Below, piece by piece: positions 25,201 to 37,963 of a stretch of DNA of 64,000 bases (the stretch's first letter is position 1; every line of letters begins with the position of its first letter). The translations under genes were made by a program, and so were the position numbers. The DNA comes from Cinclus cinclus. Lineage: Eukaryota; Chordata; Aves; Passeriformes; Cinclidae. The stretch spans positions 5,923,234 to 5,987,233 of the forward strand of contig NC_085059.1 of assembly GCF_963662255.1 (NCBI RefSeq), in the 5' to 3' direction. Below the pieces are notes generated by a model. The model was not told where the DNA came from, did no database searches, and was given only the letters and a program-made list of their open reading frames with translations.

Positions 25201-27833
25201 GGCACTACAGGAGATAATTAGTGCGTGGCTAAGTCATATGTGCTGAGGGTCAGGGAAGACAATGGGGCAGATTTCCCCCGGAGTAAAGAGATGTCAACAG
25301 AGTTGCACTGCAGCGAAATGATGAGATCTGTCAGTGACCCTGGCCCTTTCACTGAGCAAACAGCCCGGGGCAGTGCCTTCCTCCAGAAGAATGGCATCGT
25401 CTGGCAGCCAGGCACCCTTGTGAACGCACACGTAGGGCTCTCCCAGCGCCTGCTGTCCCCAGGAGACACTGCCCAGGAGCCTCCATGCCCAGCTCCTGCG
25501 CTCTGTGTACCTCCTTAGAGGCCACTCCTTGGTGTGTCTGTAAAATCAACCCATGGGAGAACAAAGTACCTGCCCTTGGGGACAGCAGGGGGAAGAGCTC
25601 TGAAACTCTGATTTGCAAAGGAGTTTTGTGGTATTTCATGAGACAGTAAAATAGAACAAAACCAGACTGGTCACCTTTGTCACACACAGATCAGGTGAGG
25701 ACTTGTCCCTTTGACCTCCTTCAGCTCAGTTCTTCCAGTGCATAGGCATTACCCATGTTAATCAAAAGGCCTGTAGTTAGTGCTGTGAAGCAAGGTATCT
25801 CTCTGGCTGTTCCAATGCTTCTTGGAATAGGGAAATTCTCTTCACTCCACATGAAAGCTGGTCCATATCTCCAACCTTCACCTCCTTTCCTCTGAGTCTG
25901 TCACCAGCAGATTATGCAGCACAGTGTGGAGACCAAGAGGGGCAACACTGTTGGCCTATGAAAAGCAAGAAAAAGCTCTTGATTTTTCAAGGGGATCTTA
26001 AAGTCCAAATTGTGATGGCAAAATATTAGCTCTTTTGGCAGTACAAGTCTTGTGCATTAAAACAAAGTAATCCCCTTTGGTTTCACCTTGATGTTGCCAT
26101 GCTCCAAATACCAACATCACTCTTTATTCTGTTTATATTCCTCTCCAGTTGCAGGTAAAAGACCAAATGTGTCTCACAGTGTTGTTGGAGCTGGGCCCTT
26201 TTGTGCCACTAGTAACTCCCTAATTCATATCTTTGGAACTTAACCCCCTTATCTGTAAAAGATCACGTACTTAGGTAATATCCTAATGCAGTAGTGGATT
26301 TTCCCAGTTGCTCCACCTGGTGAAATGTGCTGTAGATTGAGATTGCCATGAAACCAATTGTCATTAGAACATCTGTGCTGTGGCAGCTGAAGGCAGCATG
26401 TCCATTGACACTCTCAGCTCTGCCCTGGCAGAGAGCCCCAGCGTGCTGATGTGCCAGCGTGGTGTTTTCTATGGACTCTGAGTTAGAGCCTCGCTCTTCC
26501 AAGCTGCTTTCAGCATGTACTGCCTGCATTGCAGCCTGTCTGAGAGCTGCTTTGTAAAACAAATGGTGTATTCTGGCACAGAGGGTTGAGACAGCTGGGA
26601 GAAAGTAATGGCTGGGCTGGGAGCAATCTTGGAGTCGCATTCTGGAGCCATCTCGCCCTTTTGATGAGCATTTCCACACCTTCCTCTATGGGGGGAGTGG
26701 GGAACATGCTCCTGAACAAGGTGCTGCAGCCCAGCAGAGCCCAAGCCCCCCACCCAAGCACCCAGCAAGGGGCAGGAACCAACAGCCACAGGGCGGCAAC
26801 AGGCACTGGATGTCCTTAAATGTCCTTAAATGCCTCTCCCTTGTGTATTACCTGACTCCTGAGGCAGCACAGCAGTGAGAGCCACGATGCCCAGGGCTGC
26901 TTAGACTGTAAGAGACTTGAGGACATTCAAAGAAGGGTGTTGTGCTGGGAGTGAAGGAAGAACCAACCCTCTTATTTAGGCTCCCATGTTGGAATGTGTT
27001 GGCCCAAGCCCCTGCACAAACGGGTTAGGGGAGACCTACAGTTAGAGGGATTCAAGAGGTCTGTGCATTCTGTCAACATTCATTTAAAAATTGCTCCACA
27101 TGTGGCCCCAGCTCATGCAATTGAACACTTGACCGCATCCTGTAAAACAGGGCAGCGCCTGTTTCCTGGGACCTCTACCAAGTCGTCTCCAAGTGCTTTT
27201 AATTTACTAATATAACTAGTGAGATGTTCCTGCTGTGTCCTTGCGCCGTGCCTCCCAGGAGAACAGCTTGTCAGGGTGTTAAAAAGATGCCAGTGTGCTT
27301 CTGTGAAGAGCTTCCTATGGACAATGATTTGCACAGCCCAAAGAAAAGTCCTTCTTGGATGACACGTGTAACACTGCAACTATGTCCAAGGCTAATGATT
27401 ATGTTCCACATAAATGGAATTATATTTGCCTTCAGCAACATCGGCCACTGGGACCTCTTTCTAAAGCTGGCAGCGCTTCCAAGTCTCTAAATAAAGTGAC
27501 ACAGACCTGAGGTAAAAGCTTGGGGTAGAAAGCCCACGGAGATGTTCTCATGAGAAGAGCAGACAGGGTGGGTTTGGGTAAGATGGCTAAAATGGAAGAA
27601 AATGTAGTGAACGAGAGGGTCTCATGTGGGAGTCCCACTGAGGTCTCATGAGTGGCACTCAGCGTGTGTTGAAGGCTCCTATAGATCCCTGTTAAACTGG
27701 GCAACAAAAGGTTTTGCCTGTTAGTCAGAGCCATCCCAGAGAATGAGTCATAGCCAGTGGGAAAGGCAATGCTCCTTCCCGCAGCGCTGCAGAGCTCTGC
27801 CGCAGAGCTGCTCCCTCTGCCATGGAGGAGCAG

Positions 27834-27914
27834 CACAGCTGGGAGGTGGCACAGCTGGGAGGTGGCACAGCTGGGAGGTGGCACGGGCTGGGAGGTGTCA
27901 CGGGCTGGGACGTG
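27834..27914. repeat. Short tandem repeat, five 16-17 bp units
   Basis: CACAGCTGGGAGGTGG is present three times in direct succession, followed by two CACGGGCTGGGAGGTGT-like units. About 80 bp in total, in intron DNA. Confidence 0.9.
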
Positions 27915-28290
27915 ATACAGGCAGTCATCACACCCACCCTCTCCTGCTCTTTCCAGGCACTGGTGAGACTCGTACGTGCCGCTCAGCCACACGTCTATAG
28001 TCCACTGGAGCGTGTATTTGGGGGACACAAGGGGCTTGCCCTTTTTGTAGGTCCAGATGAAGCTGCCAGTGATATGTGCAGGGCAAGCCCCGGGGACTGG
28101 ATGTACAGGCTGGAGAGGGATTGAGTCCTCCCGGGTGTTTGTGCTGAGTGTGTGGCACTGCTGAGCACAGCCAGGGAGCACTGAGTGCTCAGCATCCCTG
28201 CTGAGGAAGGTGCAGAACAGACATCTCCTCTCCACATCTCTGTCTGGCAGGCAGATCCCACTGTCTGTCAGTAAAGTGGTTTTTTTTCCA

Positions 28291-28300
28291 GTGTGTGTGT

Positions 28301-28333
<33 letters not shown>
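28291..28333. repeat. (GT)n microsatellite
   Basis: An almost pure GT run of 43 bp with a single TA interruption. It lies about 300 bp upstream of the second Ig exon. Confidence 0.97.
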
Positions 28334-28336
<3 letters not shown>

Positions 28337-28635
28337 GGACTCTTGGCCTCAACCCCTCACGAGACTTTCTGTGTGAATGAGAGCAGGTGTCAGACCAAAC
28401 CACACAACACGCTCAGAGCAGTGGGTTCAGAGGGAGATGTCCACCTAAGAAACCCTGGGAAGGGACTTGTCCAATTCCTACCCAGGCTCGAGTGCCTATT
28501 CAGCCTGCAAGGTCAGGCAGCCCATCCTGTTAAGCAGGGGTGACCCTCAGGCAGCAGCCCAGGGCCAGGAATGGTTGTCACTTCCTGAGGTCGGTCAGCA
28601 ATCGAGTAAGAAATGTCTGCTGTACTTTTTAACAG

Positions 28636-28754
28636 AAAGATTTCCAGACTGCAGTTCAACAAGGTGAAGCTTGAAGATGCTGGGGAGTACAGCTGCGAAG
28701 CGGAGAACGTTTTAGGGAAAGACACCGCAAAAGGCAGCCTGAATGTGAAAAGTG
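28636..28754 (+). CDS. NRG2: Neuregulin-2 exon: second half of Ig-like C2 domain
   Basis: This 119-nt exon lies between TACTTTTTAACAG and GTAAGT, entering in phase 2 and leaving in phase 1. Read after the AA left by the previous exon it gives KKISRLQFNKVKLEDAGEYS, then CEAENVLGKDTAKGSLNVKS. The D-A-G-E-Y-x-C signature is the conserved end of an Ig domain and supplies the second disulfide cysteine. Joined to the 16523-16694 exon it makes a complete Ig domain, and in neuregulins the domain is likewise split over two exons. The final G is completed either by TA of the EGF exon (giving V, then TTTLSSW) or by GA of the candidate spacer exon at 32113. No lesion is visible. Confidence 0.97.
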
Positions 28755-31700
28755 GTAAGTGAAGAAGCCAGCAAATGTCTCGAGCTGTCTGCCATTCCAC
28801 AGAAAGGTTCTGCACATGGTCTGTCTTGTATTTTGTTTCATGCTTTCAGGATATCGAGTAAAACGATCTTGAGAGATAAGAAAAATGCAGCTTAGCATAA
28901 ATGTTTATCTTTGTTATCTGTCACTGGCAATGTGGTTAATTTACATTTTAAATAAACTTACAGTCTATGTATTTTTTTAAAAAAGGGGTAAGGAGGAAAG
29001 AAAGCTGGTGGGCTTGATGTTTTCATTTTTTAAAGAATTTCTGAGGAGCAAAACTCACCAGAAGACAAGTAATTAGACCATAGCTTTGTGATGAGTGAAG
29101 TTGCTTCTGGTTTTCATCCTAGAATGTGTGCTCCATCTCTTAGAGCTCAGCGGATGGAGTCTGAGGTTAGGTGGTTTTATTATTATCTTGGTCATAATAA
29201 TTATATTGCTTAACACTATGGTTTGGATGCACCCTCCGGCTCAGAAAGTCCCTACAGTGGCTGCCAGAAGCTGGGAGGGCACAACCAGGGAGGGGGTGAC
29301 TGTATTTCCTAAGCTCTTCCTCCTGCCATTCACAACGGGCACTGCGGCAGCCTGGGCTTTGAGCACTGGGCTCTGGCTCTGGGCTTTGCTGGGATGGAAA
29401 TTTTTGTTCTCTCACCAGCCTTAACCCAGTGTGAGGCAAGGTAGTTTTCTCTTGCTGCTTTCTGGCAGTATTTGCTCTCTTAACCTCAGCGTGTTTGCCA
29501 TCCTGAATCTTTTGTTCTGTGAAGCTGAGTGTTACACAGCCTCCCCCTTAGTTATCCTGCCTGTTCAGTCCCAGTGCTGGCAGAGTCTAGAGGAAGGCCA
29601 CCCATGCTCACACCTCCCTGCCTTCATCCTCCATGTCTGTGGACTCAGCCCTGCTGCTCTGCTGGGTTTATTTCTAATTGTGATAGGAAAGGTGTCCTGA
29701 GTAACAAACTGAGGCAGTGCTCTTCTGATTTTTTTCCCCCAGCTCACTCTCTGGCTGTCCCACACGGCATAAACTGCTCCTGTTTAATGGGAGCTGCATG
29801 TGCAACCTCCTTTCCCTGTGTGCAGCCATCAGAACCCTGTCTGCCTCCTCTGCTGCCCCTTCCCCATCACCAGCACCCCTCTCTCCAGAGGAGTGTGGTT
29901 GAGCAGCGCCTGCTGCAAGGCTCTGACCTGCACACCATGATTGCCAAACAAGGGGGTATTTAAATACACCAACACAATGTGTGCAACATAAACAGGCTTA
30001 AACACTTAAAGCTGTTAATTTTGTTCTTTTCTGCTAGCTTTTGCATCTTCTTCTTGTAGCTCAAGTTCTCAGGCATTATTAATTGCAGTAACTTTTTATA
30101 GTCAGCGCTATTCCTTTCAACTCGATTTAATTCCCTCATGAATTTTGCTATCAATCATAATAATGGGCAATATTATCAAAAGAAAGCAGGAAATTGAGAA
30201 TTAGAAGATACTAGGTATTGGCAATTGGATGTGCCAGGTAAATGCACATCTGGGGGACTGCAAGGAAGTCACACTGTGTGGCAAGGACCACTCACAGCAA
30301 GGATGGGCTCACACGTGAGCTGCCCAGAAATGTGCTAAGACCTGAAAAACCATGAAAGACACACAAAGATCTCGCTGTGGATCTGGTGAATTCCCTGCCT
30401 GGATGAATCCATGTTCTCAGCTGCCTTGCCACTGTGCCCTTGGCTCTCTGCTCAGCTGCAGGCACACCTTGCTGCTGTTTGCAGAGCACCTGTCAGGACA
30501 GCAGGGCCAGCTGTAGCCCCCTGCAAAGGCACCCGAGGTCACGGTGATGCCTGGAGGCTTTTCTGGCACTGTTATCCCTTTGCATTTTTTTCCTCTTTTC
30601 CCTGGAGCTACCCAGAGTTAAGTAGCCTTCCCCAGTATGCAGGCAGGAGCTGTCCTGGAGTATTCCTCTCCCCTTACTGCTGGCCCTTCTTGGGGTCTTG
30701 TGAGCTTTCCTCACTTCTACAAGCTCCCTTCTTCTGTGATATCTTTCAGTAGAAAACTCCTCAGGGCATCTGAGCCTACACCACGTGTGTTGTCCCCTGT
30801 TTCTTCTCCTCCAGGCTCTTCAACACTGATCCTCCTGTGGCTTCCAAAGTGCTCTTTGCTCTATTCCAGTACCACTTTTCAGTTTCAGAAAAGCAGCTTC
30901 TCACCCATACAGATCTGTTGCAAGTCACCAAAACCACCACATCTTTAGAGAGAAAGAGAGTGGCTGCAGAGCAGAGACAGGCATTAGAAAATGCCCATCA
31001 GCCAAACCCCCACCTCATCCCTCCTCTACAATTCCAGTATTTCCACAAAACTCCCAGCTCAGAAATAAATGCTTTTGCATTGAGAATCTTTGTGAGGGTG
31101 TTTATTTCTGAAGAAATGTTTTTGGACTTAGTCAAAATATACTGTGCTTTGGTTGCATTGCGGATTTATATGACTTTAAAGTATATTAGATGCTTTCTTA
31201 GAAAAATGTCCCATTTCCCAGTTCTCATTATTGAATAGTCTAATGTTGATATCACATGGCTGTGAGGGCACAGGTGAGATGTGACTGTTTCAGATTCTGT
31301 TTATTCATCAGAAAATTTCTGATGGCATCTCCTCAACTGCCCAGTCCCTGATTAAATACTGCAGAAAAAAAGATCAAGTTGTACAAAAAATTCTTTCTTC
31401 TTTTAGTTTTTTTGTGGTGGTCCCACCCCTGTCTCTGGCAGGCAGGCTCTTGGGGCTTTCTCCTTTGTGCTTCCACAGGGTGTGAGGGACTTTTCCAAAG
31501 GTGCTGCTGCTGCCAGTGGGGTTGAGTAGAGCTGGTGTCTGTGGGCATTGGGATTCCCAGTGTCCTGGTTAAAAAAGAGGAAATCACTACCCGTGCTTGT
31601 CTCCCCTATGGCCTGGGGCCCTGGTCTTCATCTGTTTCATGTTCCTCCACCTCTTGTACGAGCATTAATTTGTGCTGCAGAACTTCACATACTCGTGGGA

Positions 31701-32112
31701 TGGAGGCTCTTCAGAAAATCCCACCTTTTCTTTAACTTCCCATTTTCCCCACTATCACGTCCTGCCATCCCATCTTGGCATTCTTGTGGCCATCAGGGCT
31801 CAGAAAACCTCCCGCAGTTTTTGCTCATCTCCTGCCAGGTGAGCCCTGAGCCATTTCTGCCTCTTTGTCGTGACACGAGGCCCTTCACAGAGAGGGGACA
31901 TCGTGCCCTGTGCCATCCCCTGTGGGGACACTCCTTGTCCTGCCTCTGTCACCCCAATGCCCTGCCCTAAACCAGCACTAACACCTTACAGCCCCCAGCC
32001 TGTGCCCCCCAGCAGCACCTGCCCCTCTGCTCCTCCCCACACTTGCTAAGCCCACCCTGCTCTGCTCAAAAGAGATATTTTGTTCACTACTTTCTTACCT
32101 TAATTTCCCCAG

Positions 32113-32178
32113 GAACAACGAAAGCACCACAAGTCTTACCAGCCTCAGAAACTAAAATAGTTGTTATGGAAGAAGAGT
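32113..32178 (+). CDS. Candidate cassette exon: Ig-EGF spacer of NRG2
   Basis: A 66-nt segment sits between a pyrimidine-rich acceptor (TTTCTTACCTTAATTTCCCCAG) and a perfect GTAAGT donor. It starts and ends in phase 1, so inserting it between the Ig exon (ends in G) and the EGF exon (starts TA) keeps frame. It would read GTTKAPQVLPASETKIV followed by VMEEE, with the last T joining TA to give leucine. The frame is open throughout. NRG1 has a spacer segment at the same point between Ig and EGF, containing MPASTEG as I remember it. The short LPASET here is similar but too brief to prove homology. The mammalian NRG2 that I remember joins Ig directly to EGF. It may be an alternative exon, a lineage-specific exon, or chance. 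Confidence 0.5.
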
Positions 32179-35050
32179 GTAAGTACCTCTCCCCCACTCC
32201 CCCCATACAGCTGCTTTCCCCTAATTTGTTTGTTATTATGAGACATTTTGCATAAATGCTTTATTGCCTCCTGGAATCTTCTTTAATTACTCCTTCTGTC
32301 TGATTTTTCCCAAAGCCACTGATCTTTCTTTCCCTAGATCTTTAAAAGAAATCTGATTTATGTTGCTGGTGTCTATCTTGGAGAGGGAGAATTTGATAAC
32401 TACTGCAATGGCAGCTTGAAGAACTTGCTACTTAAAATTGCAATTGAAGTTTCAGCATTCCCAGCTATTTCAGCATAGGAATTATTGATACTTTCAGGAT
32501 GTACTTGTTATGGCCTTTGATTTAACAGGGTTTTCTTTTATTGCTTTGTTTTTGTTTTTGTGTTTGGGTTTGGGTGTTTTGTTGTTTGTTTTTTTTTTGA
32601 GGACAGTTTATAAAACAAAAACAAGATGTAGGAAGTACAAGGAAAAAAGGCATGAGCCTTCTAAGCATAGTAATAAGGAAATTGCAGAAAATCCATCCAT
32701 GCCCTGCCATCCCATTTTTTCTGAGTCTTCAGAAAGCAAGAACAGATTTCCCCAAATGCTTAATTTGATTTAATGTGGCTGAAATTCTTTTTAGCATTCC
32801 CTCCTAGTCAGTTGTCCCCAAAGCAGTAGAAAAGGGGCACAGAGCAATAAAAATCAAGGAAGGGATACAAGTGTAGATTAGAATCCTGGTGCTTGGATGT
32901 TGGCTCAGCAATTTGTGCTGGAGGGGGTTATGTCTGTGTCAGGGGGTCTCTCCCCCGTGGGAGCTCACCAGGATCCTGGCAAAAGCCCTGGGAAGCCAGG
33001 ACCAGGCAGTGATTTTGGGATCTGTGCTGCGTTTCTATCCCAGCTGCAGATGCCCAGAGCTGAGAGCACAGCTGGCTGTGCCTCACTGTTGGCAATCCTG
33101 CTCCGCAGATTTTATGGGGATGTTTCCTCCTTTGAAAGCTGAGTCTTTTATCTTTTAAAAAGAAATCTGATTGCAGCCACAGCGGGCACTGGCCAGGTAT
33201 TCTTTAAAAGCTTTTCTGATTAGAAAACTGCACTTAAAATGTGCTCTCGTGTAGTGCTTAGCCTTGCACTGCACTAGAGACACCAAGCTGAGATACAGCA
33301 TCATTAATGCCATGGCCACACCATCCTTCCCCAGGATTTTTTCCTTTGTTTTCACCAGAAGAGACCCATGCTACTTATTTGCATCACATTAGATAAATGC
33401 TATTTTCTTAAAAGCCAAATCTCAGAAAGGAAACACAGAAATTTCCCCTTTTGGAAAACTTCTTTCCTCTGTGGGTCATCACTGTTTTGTTCTTTTTCTC
33501 TAATGATGGGAAGAGATGGCAAAGTCCCCAGAGTTAAAGTTGTAACTCACTTTTTCTTTCACATTCCTTTTTTACAATGTCTCCCAAGTGTTATCTGAAT
33601 AACTCAGAGTCTAGCTGATTTTTGTGGTGATTGATGTTGTATCATAGAATTGCACATGCGTACAGCATATGGGGAGGTGGTGAAGGTGTTGTGAGGTGAG
33701 ATGATCTGGACAGCAGACAAGTATCTCATTCTTGTAAAAATCTTGCATTTCTTTTCAATATCTGCATTCAGAATCACCTGTAGGTTGTTCCACTCTTGTT
33801 GTTTCACTGAAATCTTGTCAATCACTTGCTGGATTTTAAACACCGATGCCCCCAGTACCTGGGGTGTGAATAGCATGAGGTTCCACGTGGTGCAGTAGCC
33901 TCATTCATGGTGAAAACCTGTTAAATGAGACGCTTTGTTTTGTGCTTGTCACGGGCTAAGGCTGTGCAGTTGGGTGGTCACAGTGGCTCAGCTCACAGGC
34001 AAGAACTTGCAGGGATGTGGTAACTTGATCGTGCGCCCTGCTGCAGAGAGAAAGGTCCTTTATGCTCATTTCAACATCCAGAGATCTCAGAATGGTAACG
34101 TGATCCTGTCACGGTGCAGTTTGAGGCAGCTAAACGAGGTTCAGGAGTCTGTGGCTATGGACATGGTGGGTAAACAGGACAGGAACCAATGTCGACATTT
34201 AGACTTCTGATGGAGGTAGAAATGGAAGGAGCAATCTGGAGAGCATTCTGAGATGGAAGGTTTATGCCAGAAAAAGGTAGTAAAACCCTCTGAAAGTTTA
34301 ATTAAAAAAAGGTAAGATAACGTTTGAAGTCTCTGAGAAGGTCAGGTAATCCCTTATGCCTGTTTTCTGTTGAGTTCTCCTCTAGTTCCTTCCCTTGACT
34401 TCACCAAGCAGGTGAAGCCCTGAGGGCAAGGAGAGGACACAGGCCAGGTGGAGGAAGCGTGGTTTGGACACTGTCAGGATATGGGGAGATGTGCCAGCAG
34501 TGGGCAGGGGCTCCAAACCAACATGTGGATCCTTTCAGCTGCTCACCTGGACTCTGCTTGTTCTCCTTGCTTACTCTTTAGCTGGGGGAGTGCCTGGGTG
34601 AGTGCTTTATCAGCCTCTGTGGGCTGTCAGTGCCCTTGGCTGAGGGTGCTCTGCAGCAGAGAGAGGCTCAGGGTCACAGGAGAAGGTGAAACTGGGAGAA
34701 AGAGCAGAACAGGCAGTGCTGACCTGTGCTGGGAGTAAAAGGATTGAGGGGTTAGACGAAGTACCTGAATGAAAGCTAGGCTATCTGAGTTTACTTTTGG
34801 GGCCTTTATTTCATCTTCTGGGGATCACAAACCCTCTCTAGAGTCCCTCTAAGACCCCTGTGGAAGGGTAGCTGAAACAATCCTTTTTTCTCCAGTTAAG
34901 TCTAGCTCTCCACACACTGGTTTGGGTCCACAGATTTCATAGCTGTCATCTTAGTGATGCCATTGGACTGTTTGCAGCCTCATTGGTGTAGGCTTATTGA
35001 GGCAATCCCTCTCCAGTTTAATCCCTTCTCTGATGCCTGGCATGGCTGGG

Positions 35051-35611
35051 TGTTGGAAATTTTCTCCTCACTTTGTCTCTGCCAGGTGAGCTCAGCCTGA
35101 TGGACCAGTGCGATTGCAATGGCTGTGTGGTGGTTTGTGGGTTACACAGGAACATGTGCCACTTGGATATGGTTCCGTTGCCTGGAAAGGCTGAGCTGGA
35201 GCAGAGACCAGGCAGAGCAAAAGGAATAAAATCAGTATTTATTGAAAGGATCCACCTTGGGCAGTGCAAGAGCCCGGCCGGGGCTACACCCAAATCAAAT
35301 CCAAGGTGGATCCTGGTCACGAGTTTTACACTTTTATAAGTTTTGGTTCACCTCCATATTGGGGTCCATTATCCAAGCACAGCCCCAGGCTGTGAAGTCT
35401 CAGCCCCCTGCCTTGCCCCCTTTCCCTCGCTGTTGTTTCTGCTCTTTGGGTACCAGCTGTCCTTGATTCTCCAGCTGGGAAGGAATTGTTTTGTCTGACT
35501 CCCCTGTGAAGAGAGCTCACCAACACCTAATATGAAGTTTCAGAGTCGCACACTACGCAGCAGAGATTCTGAAAAATATAAAAGCTAAAACCTAGTGCAT
35601 CAGTTCAACCA
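35051..35611 (-). mobile_element. Probable solo LTR of an endogenous retrovirus
   Basis: Read on the minus strand, a TATAAAAG box (35331-35338) is followed about 90 nt downstream by an AATAAA signal (35238-35243). A GC-richer R-like segment lies between them. The left edge begins TGTTGGAA on the plus strand and the right edge ends TTCAACCA, giving an imperfect inverted terminus with TG...CA. Length about 560 bp fits an avian LTR. No gag, pol or env frame is next to it, so it would be a solo LTR. A target-site duplication was not found, and the ends are approximate. Confidence 0.5.
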
Positions 35612-37963
35612 ACCCCCCCAAACCTGCTCTCAAATCCAATCTGACATGGCCTTTACTGGGTGCCTGTGGCAGACCTGTCTGTGAATTGGCTGGTCAGTCC
35701 CTGACCCCTCCAGCCTGAGGCCACTGAGCTCTCCTGGAGCTACCAGAGCTGCAGATGTGAGCATGTTGCTCCGGGTTTGGAGCTGAAGGGTGTCCAGCCA
35801 GCCCAGAGCAAGGGCTGAGCAGACAGAAAACCAGCCCTGTGAACAGAGCATTTTCAATACCAGACTAAAAATAAGTCCTGGCGTGGTCTCTGCTCAGATA
35901 ATTTTAGCCCCATTGCTGGAGGTGTGGTTGTAATTGAGCAGAACCTGCACGCACGCAGGCACGGAACCTTGAGGTGAACGTGGCGATCTCACTGCCAGAG
36001 TGCAGAGAGCTGTGTGGTGCCTGGCAGCTGCCAGATCCTGCTCCTTTCTCATTTTGCACACTGTGTATTTTTAAAGTAGTCACACAGCTGCCACTCGAGG
36101 TGTGGTGTAGAGACAGGCAGTGACTCCAAAGGCAAAGAGGGGCAGGATGAAGTGTGGAGTGGGAGCTGATGTCCCCTGGGAGCACTGAGGCTGAGCCCAG
36201 CCTTTAGAACTGGGCTCTGGACCAGGGGATCTGCTCTTCTGGCTCCATCCTGGGATCCTGGTGTGTTGCTTCATTTGCTTCACTTCTTGGGCTTCAGCTA
36301 CCCTGCCCGCGAAGCTTTCATGCTGGCATTGGCTCTGTGAAAGGATTTTTAGGTTGCTGAACAAATCCCCTCATTGAAGTATCATGTTGCTGCTATTACA
36401 ATTGATGATGGGGATTTGGGAAAATGAAATGCTGCACTGCTGTCATGTGCATTTTCAGACCCCTGTGGTAGAGAAGAGCATAGGAAGGGCTCCCTTGTAA
36501 AGCTGCAGAGATCATTCCAGGGGAGCAACTAGAAGCTTGGCAATAACACAGGACTTTGCCCCTGCAATAACTGCTTGTCCCATGGAAACAGGCAGCCCCT
36601 GAGTGCTCAGAAACCTTTAAACTTTTTTCTTAGTGAAGCCCCTGAGCGGTGCACATGGGAGAGGTGGGGAATGCAACCTGTGCTGTTTTGATCAGCAGCA
36701 TCTGATGCTCCAAGATGAGTGTCTTGCAGTCTGGTGTTTGTATCTTGGGATGAACTCCTAGTCTGCAGCTATTGATCCTAATGATCCCCTCAGGAACTGG
36801 AAACATGATTCCAGCAGGATCTATTTCAATGAAATTCGGGGGTAAATATTTGGTCATTTCCAAAGGAATAAACACACAGGAGCAGAATTTTTATGACCTC
36901 CAGTGTCCTCAGTCTGCTGTCAGCCAAGCCCCAGTGTGCACAGGCCCTTCTGATTTTATGTACAGATAGCAGCAGGGAGCATCCAGACTCTGCTCAGGTT
37001 TATTGTGAGAGGAGGTGTTGTATCAGACACACAGAAATCTGCCACAGAGGGAATGGTGAGGATCACCAGCCCCTCCATGTATTCATCAGTGTAAATCATG
37101 GACTTAGCGTGGCTCATGCCAGGATTACAGTGCTCCAACCAAGGAATATATTGGCCAGACACCTTCTCATCCATGTTCTTCTAACAAGCAGTTGGATGAA
37201 CTCTGTTGAGAGTAATCTCAGCCATTCTGTGTTTTATCAGTAAGTACATGAGGCATATACAGAGCAGGCAATCTGTATACACTCCCCAACCAGCTGAGTT
37301 CATCTGTCTAAGTGAATGTCTAAATATTGAGAGAATAAAGTGTCTGTAGTCTATGAACCCACCAGCCAAAGTTATTTATAAAGAAGAAAAGGAGCGACAA
37401 AACCATTGCTGTCTCCCTGCTCTCCTCGACAGTAGCTGTAGTTCATGAAAAATTAACTATAATTTATAGTCCAAGCTGCATTAATTAACTCTTTGCAGGG
37501 GGAGTATTTCACCAGACTTCTGAGAACAGGCTGGTGAGCTGCCTGCAAAGGTGAAATGACGTGCATGGCAGGAATTGTGTAAGAATCCCTGCACAATCAT
37601 TAATGTCCTTTCTGCGTAGATGGCTTGTGTGAAGGGAAGTCCACCTGGCACAGTCACTGCCCCTGGCTCTCTTCTCTGTTGCCCTGTCATTGATGATAGT
37701 CCAGAATAACTGAGGCATGTGGTAGAAAACAGACTCTCTGAATGACTCCAGTGCTCTGAATCTCTCATGTGTTTATGCTGCTCTGTCCTCACTGGCTGGG
37801 GCAGCAACAATGAGACGTGGCTGCAGATCATTCACAAACACATCATCAAGAGGCAGCCCTCTTTTCCCTGTCCTCACCGCCTTACTCCCCTCTTTTCTTC
37901 GCCTCCTTATTCCCCTCTCTTTGTCTTCACCTCCTCCCTCCCTCCCTCCTGCTTTGTTCTCAG

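Larger units (their letters stand above)
16695..28635 (+). other. NRG2: NRG2 intron within the Ig domain (11,941 bp)
   Basis: It lies between the two Ig half-exons (GTAAGT donor, TTTTTAACAG acceptor). It contains two CR1 copies (17177 minus and 18995 plus), a short 16-17 bp repeat at 27834 and a (TG)n tract at 28291. No additional exon with good phase-compatible splice sites was recognised. The 323-codon minus-strand frame at 27432-28403 crosses the (TG)n tract and has no recognisable domain. Confidence 0.9.

Noticed and set aside
27432..28403. 323-codon minus-strand open frame
   Set aside because: It runs through a (GT)n microsatellite (His-Thr repeat) and a 16-bp tandem repeat, has no recognisable domain, and lies within an NRG2 intron.
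29095..29424. 109-codon frame with an Ile/Leu-rich stretch
   Set aside because: The hydrophobic run comes from an ATTATT-type low-complexity patch just after the Ig exon. It is not in a compatible exon structure.
29744..29963. Good acceptor (TTTTTTTCCCCCAG) opening a long phase-1 frame
   Set aside because: No good donor is found. The frame ends in a stop at 29961-29963, and the peptide looks like chance Pro/Leu-rich translation.
36634..36663. 30-nt phase 1-1 segment after CTTTTTTCTTAG
   Set aside because: The donor (GTGGGG) is poor and the segment is very short. It shows how often phase-compatible segments arise by chance.
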